DNA of 64,000 nt from Sphingobacteriales bacterium 50-39 (GTDB lineage: Bacteria; Bacteroidota; Bacteroidia; Chitinophagales; Chitinophagaceae): positions 19,882-83,881 of the forward strand of contig MKTZ01000013.1 in assembly GCA_001898505.1 (NCBI GenBank), in the 5' to 3' direction. A program made the position numbers and the translations under genes. Shown here one piece after another: positions 35,258-42,843 of this stretch (within the stretch, counting starts at the first letter, position 1; the number at the start of each line of letters is the position of its first letter). Under the pieces are notes generated by a model. It searched no databases, was not told the origin of the DNA, and saw only the letters and a program-made list of their open reading frames with translations.

Positions 35258-37660
35258 ATGAATAAAGTATTGACCTTATTTGCTGTGATCATGGCAACGG
35301 GACTCACCGGGCTGGCCCAGTCTCCCCGGCCCACGCAGACCGTCCGGGGTGTCGTCATAGACAAGACCTCTGAAAAACCTATCCCAGGAGTCACTGTACA
35401 GGTTACAGGTGTCGTGCCGGCTATCGGGGCTGTGACGGATGACGCAGGCAGGTATGTGCTGCAAGCTGTCCCCCTGGGCCGTCAACAATTTTCCTATGGC
35501 AGCGCCGGCTATCAGACGGCCGTGATCCCTGAAGTGCTGGTCACCGCCGGCAAAGAGGTGATCCTCGACATTGCCCTGGAGCAAAAGCTGGTGACCTTGA
35601 ACGCATTGACCGTAACCGCGCCCGTCACGAAGAAAGGGGCCGCTGCCAATGAATTTACGGCCGGCAGCGCAAGGTCCTTTAACCTGGATGAGGTCACCCG
35701 GTATGCGGGCGGGAGGAACGATCCCTCCAAGCTGGTGAGCAATTATGCCGGCGTGGCCGCCAACAGCGATGCCCGGAATGATATCGTTGTCAGAGGGAAC
35801 TCTCCCACCGGCGTGTTATGGCGCATCGAAGGAAGTCCTTCACCCAATCCCAACCATTTTTCCGCATTGGGCACTACGGGTGGCCCCGTCAGCGCATTGA
35901 ACACCAACGCGCTCAAGACCTCCGACTTCCTCACCGGCGCCTTCCCGGCGGAATATGGCAACGCGGTGGCTGCCGTGTTCGATATCAACCTGCGCAGCGG
36001 CAACAGCAGCAAGCATGAGCAGACCGTACAGCTCGCTGCCTTCAGCGGTTTTGAGGTTATGGTGGAAGGCCCCCTCAACAACAAGAACAATGGGGCGGCC
36101 TATCTTGCCAGCTATCGTTATTCTTTCGCGCAGATAGCCAATTCCATCGGCCTCAACATCGGGACCAAGGCCACGCCCAAATACCAGGACTGGGTCTTCA
36201 ATATCACCACCGGTAAAGGTGCAGCTGGAAAATTCTCCTTTTTTGGTATGGGCGGATGGAGCCATATCGACATTTTGGGCAGCAAAGTGGACTCGAATGA
36301 TTTTTATGGACAAAAGGACCAGGATGGATATGATAAAAGCAATTTTTCCATCTTTGGGGTTAAGCACACACTGGACCTCGGGCCCCGGACCTATTTGCGC
36401 ACCGTGGTATCCTACGCTCACACCATCGATACATATGATGAATACCGGTACCCTGATCCTGTGCCTCCGTACGAGAACCGCTGGCTGCATTATTCTTCCA
36501 ATAACATCACCAACACCTTCCGGTTCAGCACCTATCTGAACAGCAAGCTCAACAGCCGCTGGTCCTACCGGATAGGAACAACGGGGGAGTCGATGGGACT
36601 CGATGTCCGGACATTGGATAGGACCGCCCGTCCGGCAGATGCGCCCTTCGATACCGTAAGCAGCTATAATGGAACCCCTTTTCTCATACAGTATTTCGGA
36701 CAATTGAAATATCGCGTCAATGAGCGGTTCAGCATACTGGGAGGGGTTCATGGCACACATTTCAGCGTCAACAACAGCACGGCCCTCGAGCCGAGGCTTT
36801 CGCTGTCCTATCAGCTGCCCGCCAGCCAGTCAGTGTATCTGAGCTATGGGTTGCACAGCCAGCTGCAGCCATTGCCTGTATATTTCCAGGAGGTGGACGA
36901 ACTGACAGGGCAAAAGGACCCCGGCAATCGCTCACTGGGACTGACGCGCGCCAATCACTTTGTGTTTGGTTATGAGAAACGATTCCTACCCGACTGGAGG
37001 GTCAAGGCGGAGGTTTACTACCAGCACTTGTTCGATGTGCCCGTGGAAAGACAGCTCAGCGGCTTCTCCATGTTGAATGCAGGCGCCGACTTTGGGTTCC
37101 CCAACAAAGTGGGACTGGTGGGTAAGGGTTCAGGAGACAATAAGGGTGTCGAGCTGACGGTGGAGAAATTCCTTAGCAGGGGGTATTATGTCCTGTTCAC
37201 GGCGTCGGTCTTCGACGCCAAATACAAGGGCAGCGACGGCATCGAGCGGAATACGGCCTTCAATTACAAACAGGTCTTCAATATCCTGGCAGGAAAGGAA
37301 TGGAAGATAGGGGCCAGCGGGGATAATGCATTCACCTTCGACACGCGTTTATCAACTATTGGTGGGCGTTATACTACCCCCATCGATGTGCCTGCCTCTG
37401 TGGCGGCGGGGTGCCAGATACTGGATACGTTGCATTATAACTCCCAACGACTGGACGGTTATTTCAGGCTCGATACGAAGTTTGGTTTTAGAAGGAACAG
37501 CAGGAAGCGCAAACTGACGCAGACCTTTTACCTGGATTTGCAGAATGTAACCAACCGGAAAAACATATTTCTCATACAATACAACCAGGCCAAAGGGATA
37601 GCAGAGCCTATCTACCAGATAAGGTTCTTCCCGGATATATTATATCGTGTACAATTTTAA
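35258..37660 (+). CDS. TonB-dependent receptor with CarboxypepD_reg-like domain
   Basis: An 800-residue outer-membrane receptor, shorter than SusC types and without a SusD partner. The signal peptide MNKVLTLFAVIMATGLTGLAQ is followed by a carboxypeptidase-regulatory-like domain (VRGVVIDKTSEKPIPGVTVQV, about 28-105) and a plug with RNDIVVRGNSPTGVLWRIEG. The barrel closes in IRFFPDILYRVQF. The plug motif and the repeated Gly-Asn-Ser pattern resemble receptors for peptides or siderophore-like ligands, but the ligand cannot be read. It is divergent from the LytS/LytTR pair and ends before a strong hairpin. Confidence 0.92.
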   Translation: MNKVLTLFAVIMATGLTGLAQSPRPTQTVRGVVIDKTSEKPIPGVTVQVTGVVPAIGAVTDDAGRYVLQAVPLGRQQFSYGSAGYQTAVIPEVLVTAGKEVILDIALEQKLVTLNALTVTAPVTKKGAAANEFTAGSARSFNLDEVTRYAGGRNDPSKLVSNYAGVAANSDARNDIVVRGNSPTGVLWRIEGSPSPNPNHFSALGTTGGPVSALNTNALKTSDFLTGAFPAEYGNAVAAVFDINLRSGNSSKHEQTVQLAAFSGFEVMVEGPLNNKNNGAAYLASYRYSFAQIANSIGLNIGTKATPKYQDWVFNITTGKGAAGKFSFFGMGGWSHIDILGSKVDSNDFYGQKDQDGYDKSNFSIFGVKHTLDLGPRTYLRTVVSYAHTIDTYDEYRYPDPVPPYENRWLHYSSNNITNTFRFSTYLNSKLNSRWSYRIGTTGESMGLDVRTLDRTARPADAPFDTVSSYNGTPFLIQYFGQLKYRVNERFSILGGVHGTHFSVNNSTALEPRLSLSYQLPASQSVYLSYGLHSQLQPLPVYFQEVDELTGQKDPGNRSLGLTRANHFVFGYEKRFLPDWRVKAEVYYQHLFDVPVERQLSGFSMLNAGADFGFPNKVGLVGKGSGDNKGVELTVEKFLSRGYYVLFTASVFDAKYKGSDGIERNTAFNYKQVFNILAGKEWKIGASGDNAFTFDTRLSTIGGRYTTPIDVPASVAAGCQILDTLHYNSQRLDGYFRLDTKFGFRRNSRKRKLTQTFYLDLQNVTNRKNIFLIQYNQAKGIAEPIYQIRFFPDILYRVQF

Positions 37661-37679
37661 GACCATCACCCCTTTTGGG

Positions 37680-37703
37680 GGCGCCGTCCCGGAGGACGGC
37701 GCC
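37680..37703. terminator. Hairpin between convergent receptor and hydrolase genes
   Basis: GGCGCCGTCC at 37680-37689 pairs perfectly with GGACGGCGCC at 37694-37703 around a CGGA tetraloop. It lies between the receptor stop and the end of the convergent alpha/beta hydrolase. No long T run follows on the plus strand, so a bidirectional structure is likely. Confidence 0.65.
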
Positions 37704-37709
37704 TGGGGG

Positions 37710-38735
37710 CTATTTGAGCGCGTTCTTTATTTCGTTGGCTGCATAGCGCATGGCCGACTGTACAGCGGGGACTGCCGCCAGCGGGTTGAGCAGACCATAG
37801 TCATGGACCATGCCATCGACACGTACCAGGGTGGTGGGTACACCTGCTTCATCCAGCCGCCGGGCATAGGCTTCACCTTCGTCACGCAGCACATCGTTCT
37901 CGGCCACCTGTACCAGCGCAGGAGGAAGGCCTTTCAGCTCATCGAGGCTGGCTCTGAGCGGAGAGGCATAGATCTCGTTCCTGGCATCGGGGTCTGTCGT
38001 ATAGTTATCCCAGAACCATATCATCATATTACGGGTGAGGAAGCGCTGGGTAGCATAAAGATGATAGGACAGCGTATCGAAATTTGCATTGGTCACGGGC
38101 CAAAGCAGTACCTGGAGCCTGATATCGGGACCTTTTTTATTTTTTGCCATCAGGGCGATTACGGCCGTCATATTACCACCTACGCTGTTGCCGGCGATGG
38201 CCAGCCGGGAGCTGTCAACATTGATCCCGGCGCCATTGGCTGCCACCCATTTTGTAGCGGCATAGGCTTCGTTGATGGCTGTCGGGTATTGTGCTTCGGG
38301 ACTTCGGGTATATTCCACAAATACCGCGGCCGCGCCCGAATAGACCACAAGATCCCTTACCAGGCGCTTATGGGTAGGGAAGTCGCCCAATACCCAGCCG
38401 CCTCCGTGGAAGAACATAAATACCGGCAGCGTACCCGTCACACCGGAGGGCCTGACGACATACAACTTGATATTGAGCCCGTCCTGGGTGATATCCTTTT
38501 CAGTGACGTCGATGCCGGACAGGTCTACTTCCATGGACTGCGCTCCTTCCAGGACCCCACGGGCTTCCGTAGGCGTCATCGTTTCCATGGGCTTGCCATC
38601 TCCGCTGTTGAGGGCTTTTAAAAAGGCTTTCGTACGGCTTTCTATCGCAGGGTCGGAAGCATAATCGAGGGGAGTGATTGTTGCAATGTCCTTGCCGGGG
38701 CCGACAGTAGGTTCGGCGGTGGTAATGTTTGCCAT
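37710..38735 (-). CDS. Alpha/beta hydrolase of the HSL (hormone-sensitive lipase-like) family
   Basis: A 341-residue esterase or lipase. The oxyanion motif HGGGW (residues 110-114) and nucleophile Ser184 in GNSVGG define the HSL family. The acid Asp lies in AENDVLRDEGEAYA and the His in GMVHDYGLLN near the C-terminus. It should hydrolyse small esters or lactones in the cytosol. The ATG at 38735 begins MANITTAEP; the longer frame to 38789 adds an unlikely leader. It is the last gene of the pirin/OsmC cluster and is separated from the OsmC gene by 87 bases with a near-consensus -7 box (TAACTTTC). Confidence 0.9.
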   Translation of the reverse strand: MANITTAEPTVGPGKDIATITPLDYASDPAIESRTKAFLKALNSGDGKPMETMTPTEARGVLEGAQSMEVDLSGIDVTEKDITQDGLNIKLYVVRPSGVTGTLPVFMFFHGGGWVLGDFPTHKRLVRDLVVYSGAAAVFVEYTRSPEAQYPTAINEAYAATKWVAANGAGINVDSSRLAIAGNSVGGNMTAVIALMAKNKKGPDIRLQVLLWPVTNANFDTLSYHLYATQRFLTRNMMIWFWDNYTTDPDARNEIYASPLRASLDELKGLPPALVQVAENDVLRDEGEAYARRLDEAGVPTTLVRVDGMVHDYGLLNPLAAVPAVQSAMRYAANEIKNALK

Positions 38736-38822
38736 AGTTATAAAGTTTTTGTTTGGAAGGATAAGAAAGTTACGGATTATTAACAGCAAATCGAAATACC
38801 AGCCTGTAAAAAGACGGACGCG

Positions 38823-39485
38823 TTAGTGGGTAGTCTCCTGTCCTGAATTCCGCGTATAAGACAGCGCACCCGTCGGGCATTTGTTTACCTGGTCGATGAT
38901 GGTATTCGTGTCGGCGCCCTGCATATTGATCCAGGGATGACTTTTCAGGTCGAACACCTGTGGCAGCTGGGTAACGCAACGGCCGGAATGTTTGCAGAAA
39001 TCGGGTTTCCAGTGCACTGTGATCTCGCCATTGGTATATTTCAGATCCTTCTCCACCGGCTCATCATGGTATACAAAGCTGCGGATCTTGATTTCGCCTT
39101 CCAGCATTTTGGAGACGGGACAATGCCCGGCTATTTCCAGCAGCCTGTTCTTTTTCTCCGGGTCCAGCGGTGTGGGGCCGGGGAAGGAGACTTCCTTATC
39201 TATGATAGTGGTGAGCTTTTCGTCCTGGACGGTCTGGAAAAGATTGGCTTTTACGCTGATGACGGGGATGTCCCAGCCCTTGCGGTCGATGTACATACGC
39301 AAGGTCACCAGCGTGCAGCCGATGAGCGAAGACAGGAACAGGGTATTTGGATCGGGGCCCGCGTCCTTACCGCCCGTCCGCTCCGGCTCGTCCGCTATGA
39401 ATGTGCCATTTCTCCACTCGATGGTGCATTGATATTTCTCCGTGCCAATGGTGCCTGCTATGGGCTTTTCGAATTTATAGTGCAT
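38823..39485 (-). CDS. OsmC-type peroxidase fused to a divergent 4Fe-4S mono-cluster domain
   Basis: A 220-residue fusion. The OsmC/Ohr part covers about residues 1-140 (CTLVTLRMYIDRKGWD with Cys57 and GHCPVSKMLEG with Cys122, the two redox cysteines). After a short linker a Fer4_19-type domain follows (about 150-210): WKPDFCKHSGRCVTQLP supplies Cys164 and Cys170, VNKCPTGALSY supplies Cys203. This combination links a thiol peroxidase to an iron-sulphur electron carrier. It sits between two pirins and an alpha/beta hydrolase, consistent with handling organic peroxides or reactive electrophiles. Confidence 0.9.
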   Translation of the reverse strand: MHYKFEKPIAGTIGTEKYQCTIEWRNGTFIADEPERTGGKDAGPDPNTLFLSSLIGCTLVTLRMYIDRKGWDIPVISVKANLFQTVQDEKLTTIIDKEVSFPGPTPLDPEKKNRLLEIAGHCPVSKMLEGEIKIRSFVYHDEPVEKDLKYTNGEITVHWKPDFCKHSGRCVTQLPQVFDLKSHPWINMQGADTNTIIDQVNKCPTGALSYTRNSGQETTH

Positions 39486-39498
39486 CAGGTAAAATTTG

Positions 39499-40353
39499 TT
39501 AATAAGGTAAAGTTCCGAAAATTCCGTTATTATAATCTGCGATGGCCTGTTCTATCTCTTCCTGTGTATTCATGACGAAGTTATCTTTTGCGGCCACCGG
39601 TTCCGTGATGGGTTCGGCCGACAGGAATAATAGCTGTGTGTCCTCTTCCGCGGTGAGGATGATCTCTTCGCCCGCCTGCTCGAAAACTACCAGGTTATAA
39701 GAGTCGATGCTCTCCTGGTTGATACAAGCCCTGCCTTTTATGATATATAGCAGGGTCCAATAGCCGGGTGTGGAGGTAAATTGAACCCGCCCGCCCCGCT
39801 GGATGCTGCCGGAAATAGTGATCACGGGAGTAAAACTTTTCAGGGGACCCGTGGCGCCATCGTATTCACCACTGGCCAGACGCAGATCGACCCCTTCCTG
39901 CTGCAGCACCCGGGGTTGCTGGTCCCGGGTGGCAGACTGATAGAAAGGGTTATCCCATTTATGGGCTTTTGGAACATTGATCCATAGCTGGACCAGCTCC
40001 TGTATGCCGCCCGATTGCAATAGCTCTTTAGTAGGGCCTTCGCTGTGCATGATCCCTTTGCCGGCGAACATCCACTGGACATCGCCCGCCTTTATCCGGG
40101 CATCGTGTCCGGCACTGTCCTTATGATAGCCTTCGCCCTGCAGCATAAAGGTCACCGGTGCAAAGCCCCTGTGCGGGTGCGGATGGATACGAAACTGCGC
40201 GCCGGCCGGGATGGTCTCCGGCTTTAAATGGTGCAGCACGATAAAAGGATTGGCAAAGCGGAAATCCTTGTGTGGCAGGGGTTGTAAGACGGTCTCTTCC
40301 GGAGTGATGGCCTTTTCCCTGCCAGCCAGGATATGGGCGATAGATTTTTTCAT
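39499..40353 (-). CDS. Pirin-family protein (second of a tandem pair)
   Basis: A 284-residue bicupin of the pirin family. The N-terminal cupin keeps the metal-binding His residues: FRIHPHPHRGFAPVTFMLQGEGYHKDS and MFAGKGIMHSE. The C-terminal cupin is degenerate. Its final 40 residues (AEPITEPVAAKDNFVMNTQEEIEQAIADYNNGIFGTLPY) resemble the end of the upstream pirin, so the two arose by duplication. Pirins are iron-binding proteins; some act as quercetinases and others as redox-responsive partners of regulators. It starts 10 bases after its paralogue's stop. Confidence 0.92.
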   Translation of the reverse strand: MKKSIAHILAGREKAITPEETVLQPLPHKDFRFANPFIVLHHLKPETIPAGAQFRIHPHPHRGFAPVTFMLQGEGYHKDSAGHDARIKAGDVQWMFAGKGIMHSEGPTKELLQSGGIQELVQLWINVPKAHKWDNPFYQSATRDQQPRVLQQEGVDLRLASGEYDGATGPLKSFTPVITISGSIQRGGRVQFTSTPGYWTLLYIIKGRACINQESIDSYNLVVFEQAGEEIILTAEEDTQLLFLSAEPITEPVAAKDNFVMNTQEEIEQAIADYNNGIFGTLPY

Positions 40354-40363
40354 AAAAAATCAA

Positions 40364-41242
40364 TTAGACTAATGTACCGAATTTGCCGCGTTGAAAATCA
40401 TGTATGGCCTCGTAGATCTCTTCCTGCGTATTCATTACAAACGGACCATAGCTGACGATGGGCTCGTTGATGGGCTCACCGCTCAACAGCAATACCACGC
40501 TGTTCTCCAAAGCCTTGATCGTGATGTCCTCTCCTTCATTCTTAAATAAGACAAAACTATGCTGCGGCGCTGTGCTGTCATTTACCATTATATTCCCCTC
40601 TATGACCAGCAGGGCCGTATTGTGGCTGGCGGGTATGGGGAAGCTGATCTCTCCTCCTTTGTTCAGCTTGATATCGAAGAGATTCACCGGGGTATAGGTC
40701 TCCGCGGGACCCTTTATTTTATCGGGCTGCCCGGCGACGGCGAGCTGTCCGGCGATGACATTGGCCACGCCTTGTGGTAATTCCAGTCTGCCCATTTTAT
40801 CGGCTGTCAGGGCCTGGTAGTGAGGGGCTGTGGATTTATCTTTTTTAGGGAGATTGACCCAAAGCTGGACCATCTCGAAGGGACCTCCTTTTTGAGAATA
40901 TTCCTTTTCATGGTATTCCTTGTGGAGGATACCGTTGCCTGCCGTCATCCACTGTACATCGCCCGGGTTGATGACCCCGCTGCTGCCGGCGCTGTCGTGG
41001 TGGGCCACGCTGCCTTTATAGGCAATAGTCACCGTCTCGAAGCCTTTGTGCGGATGTACGTCCACGCCCCTTTCCCGGGCAGAAGGGGCAAAATTGTACT
41101 CGGCCGCAAAATCCAGCATGAGGAGAGGACTGATCCTGCGTTGCTGCACGCCGCCCGGAATAAAGTTGAATACCCTAAACCCATCGCCCACCATATTGGG
41201 ACGTGAGCTTCGGGGTATGATCGATTCTATTATTTTGTTCAT
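40364..41242 (-). CDS. Pirin-family protein (first of a tandem pair)
   Basis: A 292-residue bicupin pirin. The metal site is intact in the N-terminal cupin: VDVHPHKGFETVTIAYKGSVAHHDSAGSSGVINPGDVQWMTAGNGILHKEYH. The paralogue next door shares the C-terminal signature GEPINEPIVSYGPFVMNTQEEI. The ATG at 41242 starts at MNKIIESIIPRSS; the frame is open to 41266. A good promoter lies just upstream (TTG, 21 bases, TACCTTTG at 41264-41271), and a Shine-Dalgarno-like AAAGGAG sits before the start codon. It leads the pirin-pirin-OsmC cluster. Confidence 0.93.
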   Translation of the reverse strand: MNKIIESIIPRSSRPNMVGDGFRVFNFIPGGVQQRRISPLLMLDFAAEYNFAPSARERGVDVHPHKGFETVTIAYKGSVAHHDSAGSSGVINPGDVQWMTAGNGILHKEYHEKEYSQKGGPFEMVQLWVNLPKKDKSTAPHYQALTADKMGRLELPQGVANVIAGQLAVAGQPDKIKGPAETYTPVNLFDIKLNKGGEISFPIPASHNTALLVIEGNIMVNDSTAPQHSFVLFKNEGEDITIKALENSVVLLLSGEPINEPIVSYGPFVMNTQEEIYEAIHDFQRGKFGTLV

Positions 41243-41263
41243 GGTTTTATTGACTCCTTTATG

Positions 41264-41296
41264 CAAAGGTATTGGGACAGGCCCTCCGGCGCCAAT
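41264..41296 (-). promoter_or_regulatory. Consensus Bacteroidota promoter of the pirin/OsmC operon
   Basis: Read on the minus strand, ATTG (-33 type box, 41293-41296) is separated by 21 bases from TACCTTTG (41264-41271), which matches the TAnnTTTG -7 consensus exactly. Transcription would start about 14 bases before the pirin ATG at 41242, with AAAGGAG between. Confidence 0.6.
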
Positions 41297-41352
41297 AATG
41301 TAGGTTAAGGGGTAGGCTTAAGATAGATTAAGAATTTTTGTCGGCCCACAGG

Positions 41353-41937
41353 CTATTTACTGGACGGGGCCTGGCTAAGCATCTTGCTGAGGAATTCCGG
41401 GGTGACCCCAATATAGGCGGCCACCTGCTTTTGAGGAAGACATTCTATAAGGGAAGGGTACAGGCGGCAGAAATTGTTGTACCTGTCGATAGCTGGTAAA
41501 CTTAAATTATCGATGAGACGCTGCTGATAGGTGGCCAGCGCATTTTCCGCCAGTATGCGGAAGAAGCGTTCAAAGGCAGGAACTTTTTCATAGAGATTGT
41601 CGAGATGCTTCTTCTCCAGGAGCAGGACCTCGCTGTCTTCCAGGGCGTCGATATAAAGAGAGCCGGGCTGTTGGGTAATATAGCTTTTTATATCGCCGAT
41701 CCACCAGCCGGGCGGGGCGAACTGCAGGATATGTTCGAAGCCATTCTTGTCGATGGAGTACATGCGGAGAAGCCCGCTGGTCACAAAGACGGCTGCTTTG
41801 GTAATGTCCCCCTCCTGTCGAAGGAAGCTTTTACGCCGCAATTTTTTGGATTGTAAAAGGGACAGTAGGTAATTTTTATCTTCCTCACTGAGCTGTATAT
41901 GTTTTGCGATATTCTGTAGCAATAACCCGTATTCCAT
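41353..41937 (-). CDS. Crp/Fnr-family regulator (cyclic-nucleotide-binding domain plus short HTH)
   Basis: A 194-residue regulator. A cNMP-binding beta roll covers about residues 10-125 (SFLRQEGDITKAAVFVTSGLLRMYSID, FAPPGWWIGDIKSY), followed by a long helix and a C-terminal HTH whose recognition part is QKQVAAYIGVTPEFLSKMLSQ. This length and sequence fit the large Bacteroidota Crp/Fnr group. It precedes the pirin operon on the same strand by 110 bases and is its most likely regulator. A near-consensus -7 box (TAACTTTA, 41945-41952) lies seven bases before the ATG, so its message would be nearly leaderless. Confidence 0.92.
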   Translation of the reverse strand: MEYGLLLQNIAKHIQLSEEDKNYLLSLLQSKKLRRKSFLRQEGDITKAAVFVTSGLLRMYSIDKNGFEHILQFAPPGWWIGDIKSYITQQPGSLYIDALEDSEVLLLEKKHLDNLYEKVPAFERFFRILAENALATYQQRLIDNLSLPAIDRYNNFCRLYPSLIECLPQKQVAAYIGVTPEFLSKMLSQAPSSK

Positions 41938-41957
41938 GAGGGTGTAAAGTTACTGAT

Positions 41958-42814
41958 TCACAGCAATTCGTGGATATGCACCTGGATGTTGTGGGCTATT
42001 TTCTCCGTGGGGAGGTCATTGGCATCCTTCCCAAAGGGGTCTTCTATTTCTTCTGCTATGAGCTCAAGGCTGGCTATGACATAGAAAACAAAGCCTGTTA
42101 CGGGCACGATGAGGTAGCCCATGCTAAAAACATACCCCAGCGGCAGGGACATGACATAGAAGAAGATGAATTTTTTTATATATCCGTAAAGGATTGCAGC
42201 TCTGCATTGAGGATGATGAGCTGGTCGCCGCTGATACGGCCTGCGCGATGGAGCTCCATTACCCGGTGCAGCATCATACCCGCCAGCTGATTGGGGATAT
42301 GCTTTTGGTGATCGATCTGGTCGGCAAGCGCCGGTTTGTTATCGAACAGCTCGATACGGACAATATCATTGCGTAAGTGATCCCTTAGCGCGGCGGCATA
42401 GGCGGGTATAGTATTACGGAAGAAGCTGCAATTCTCCTCATCTTCTCCCAATATGGCCGACAACTTGATGGCGAGATTGCGGCTGTTGTTGACCAGGGCG
42501 CCCCATTGTTTGCGGCCTTCCCACCAGCGGTCGTAGGCCGCGTTGGTCCGGAATACCAGCAGGAGGGAAATGACAAACCCAAGGAGGCTGTGCAGGATGG
42601 TGATATTCCGCAGGTGGCTGCTCTCAGACAACCGGAAAATGCTGGCTTCCAACCAGGCGATGAACCAGGCATAGACACAAAAGCCTACTGTTTCCGGCAA
42701 ATATATCGCTAATGTCCGAGGCCTTCCGACGGATCGCTTCCAGCGACCCCGGTGACAGGGTGAACAAAGGGTAATGGGAGGATAAAAAAGCATCAACATA
42801 TTGTCAGCAAACAA
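41958..42814 (-). pseudogene. Bestrophin-family channel gene broken by an internal deletion and frameshift
   Basis: Two frames together form one bestrophin. The first (42814-42176) includes VISLLLVFRTNAAYDRWWEGRKQWGALVNNSRNLAIKL and runs to LNAELQSFTDI before a TAA. The second frame resumes at once with KKFIFFY and continues through MSLPLGYVFSMGYLIVPVTG to EEIEDPFGKDANDLPTEKIAHNI, the family's C-terminal motif. Intact members have about 20 residues between these parts, including the conserved (C)ERI..TP.P motif, so roughly 60 bases are missing and the frame shifted. The N-terminal 40 residues also look unlike a membrane helix, hinting at a second lesion near 42730. Confidence 0.85.
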
Positions 42815-42816
42815 TT

Positions 42817-42824
42817 TATGTTTG
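42817..42824 (+). promoter_or_regulatory. -7 box upstream of the second PUL's SusC
   Basis: TATGTTTG matches TAnnTTTG exactly, with its last base 19 bases before the SusC ATG at 42844. No TTG at the usual 19-21 base distance is seen; the nearest (42801) is only 13 bases away. It may need help from the HTCS to be active. Confidence 0.4.
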
Positions 42825-42843
42825 ACCCAAAATTGCTTGACAA

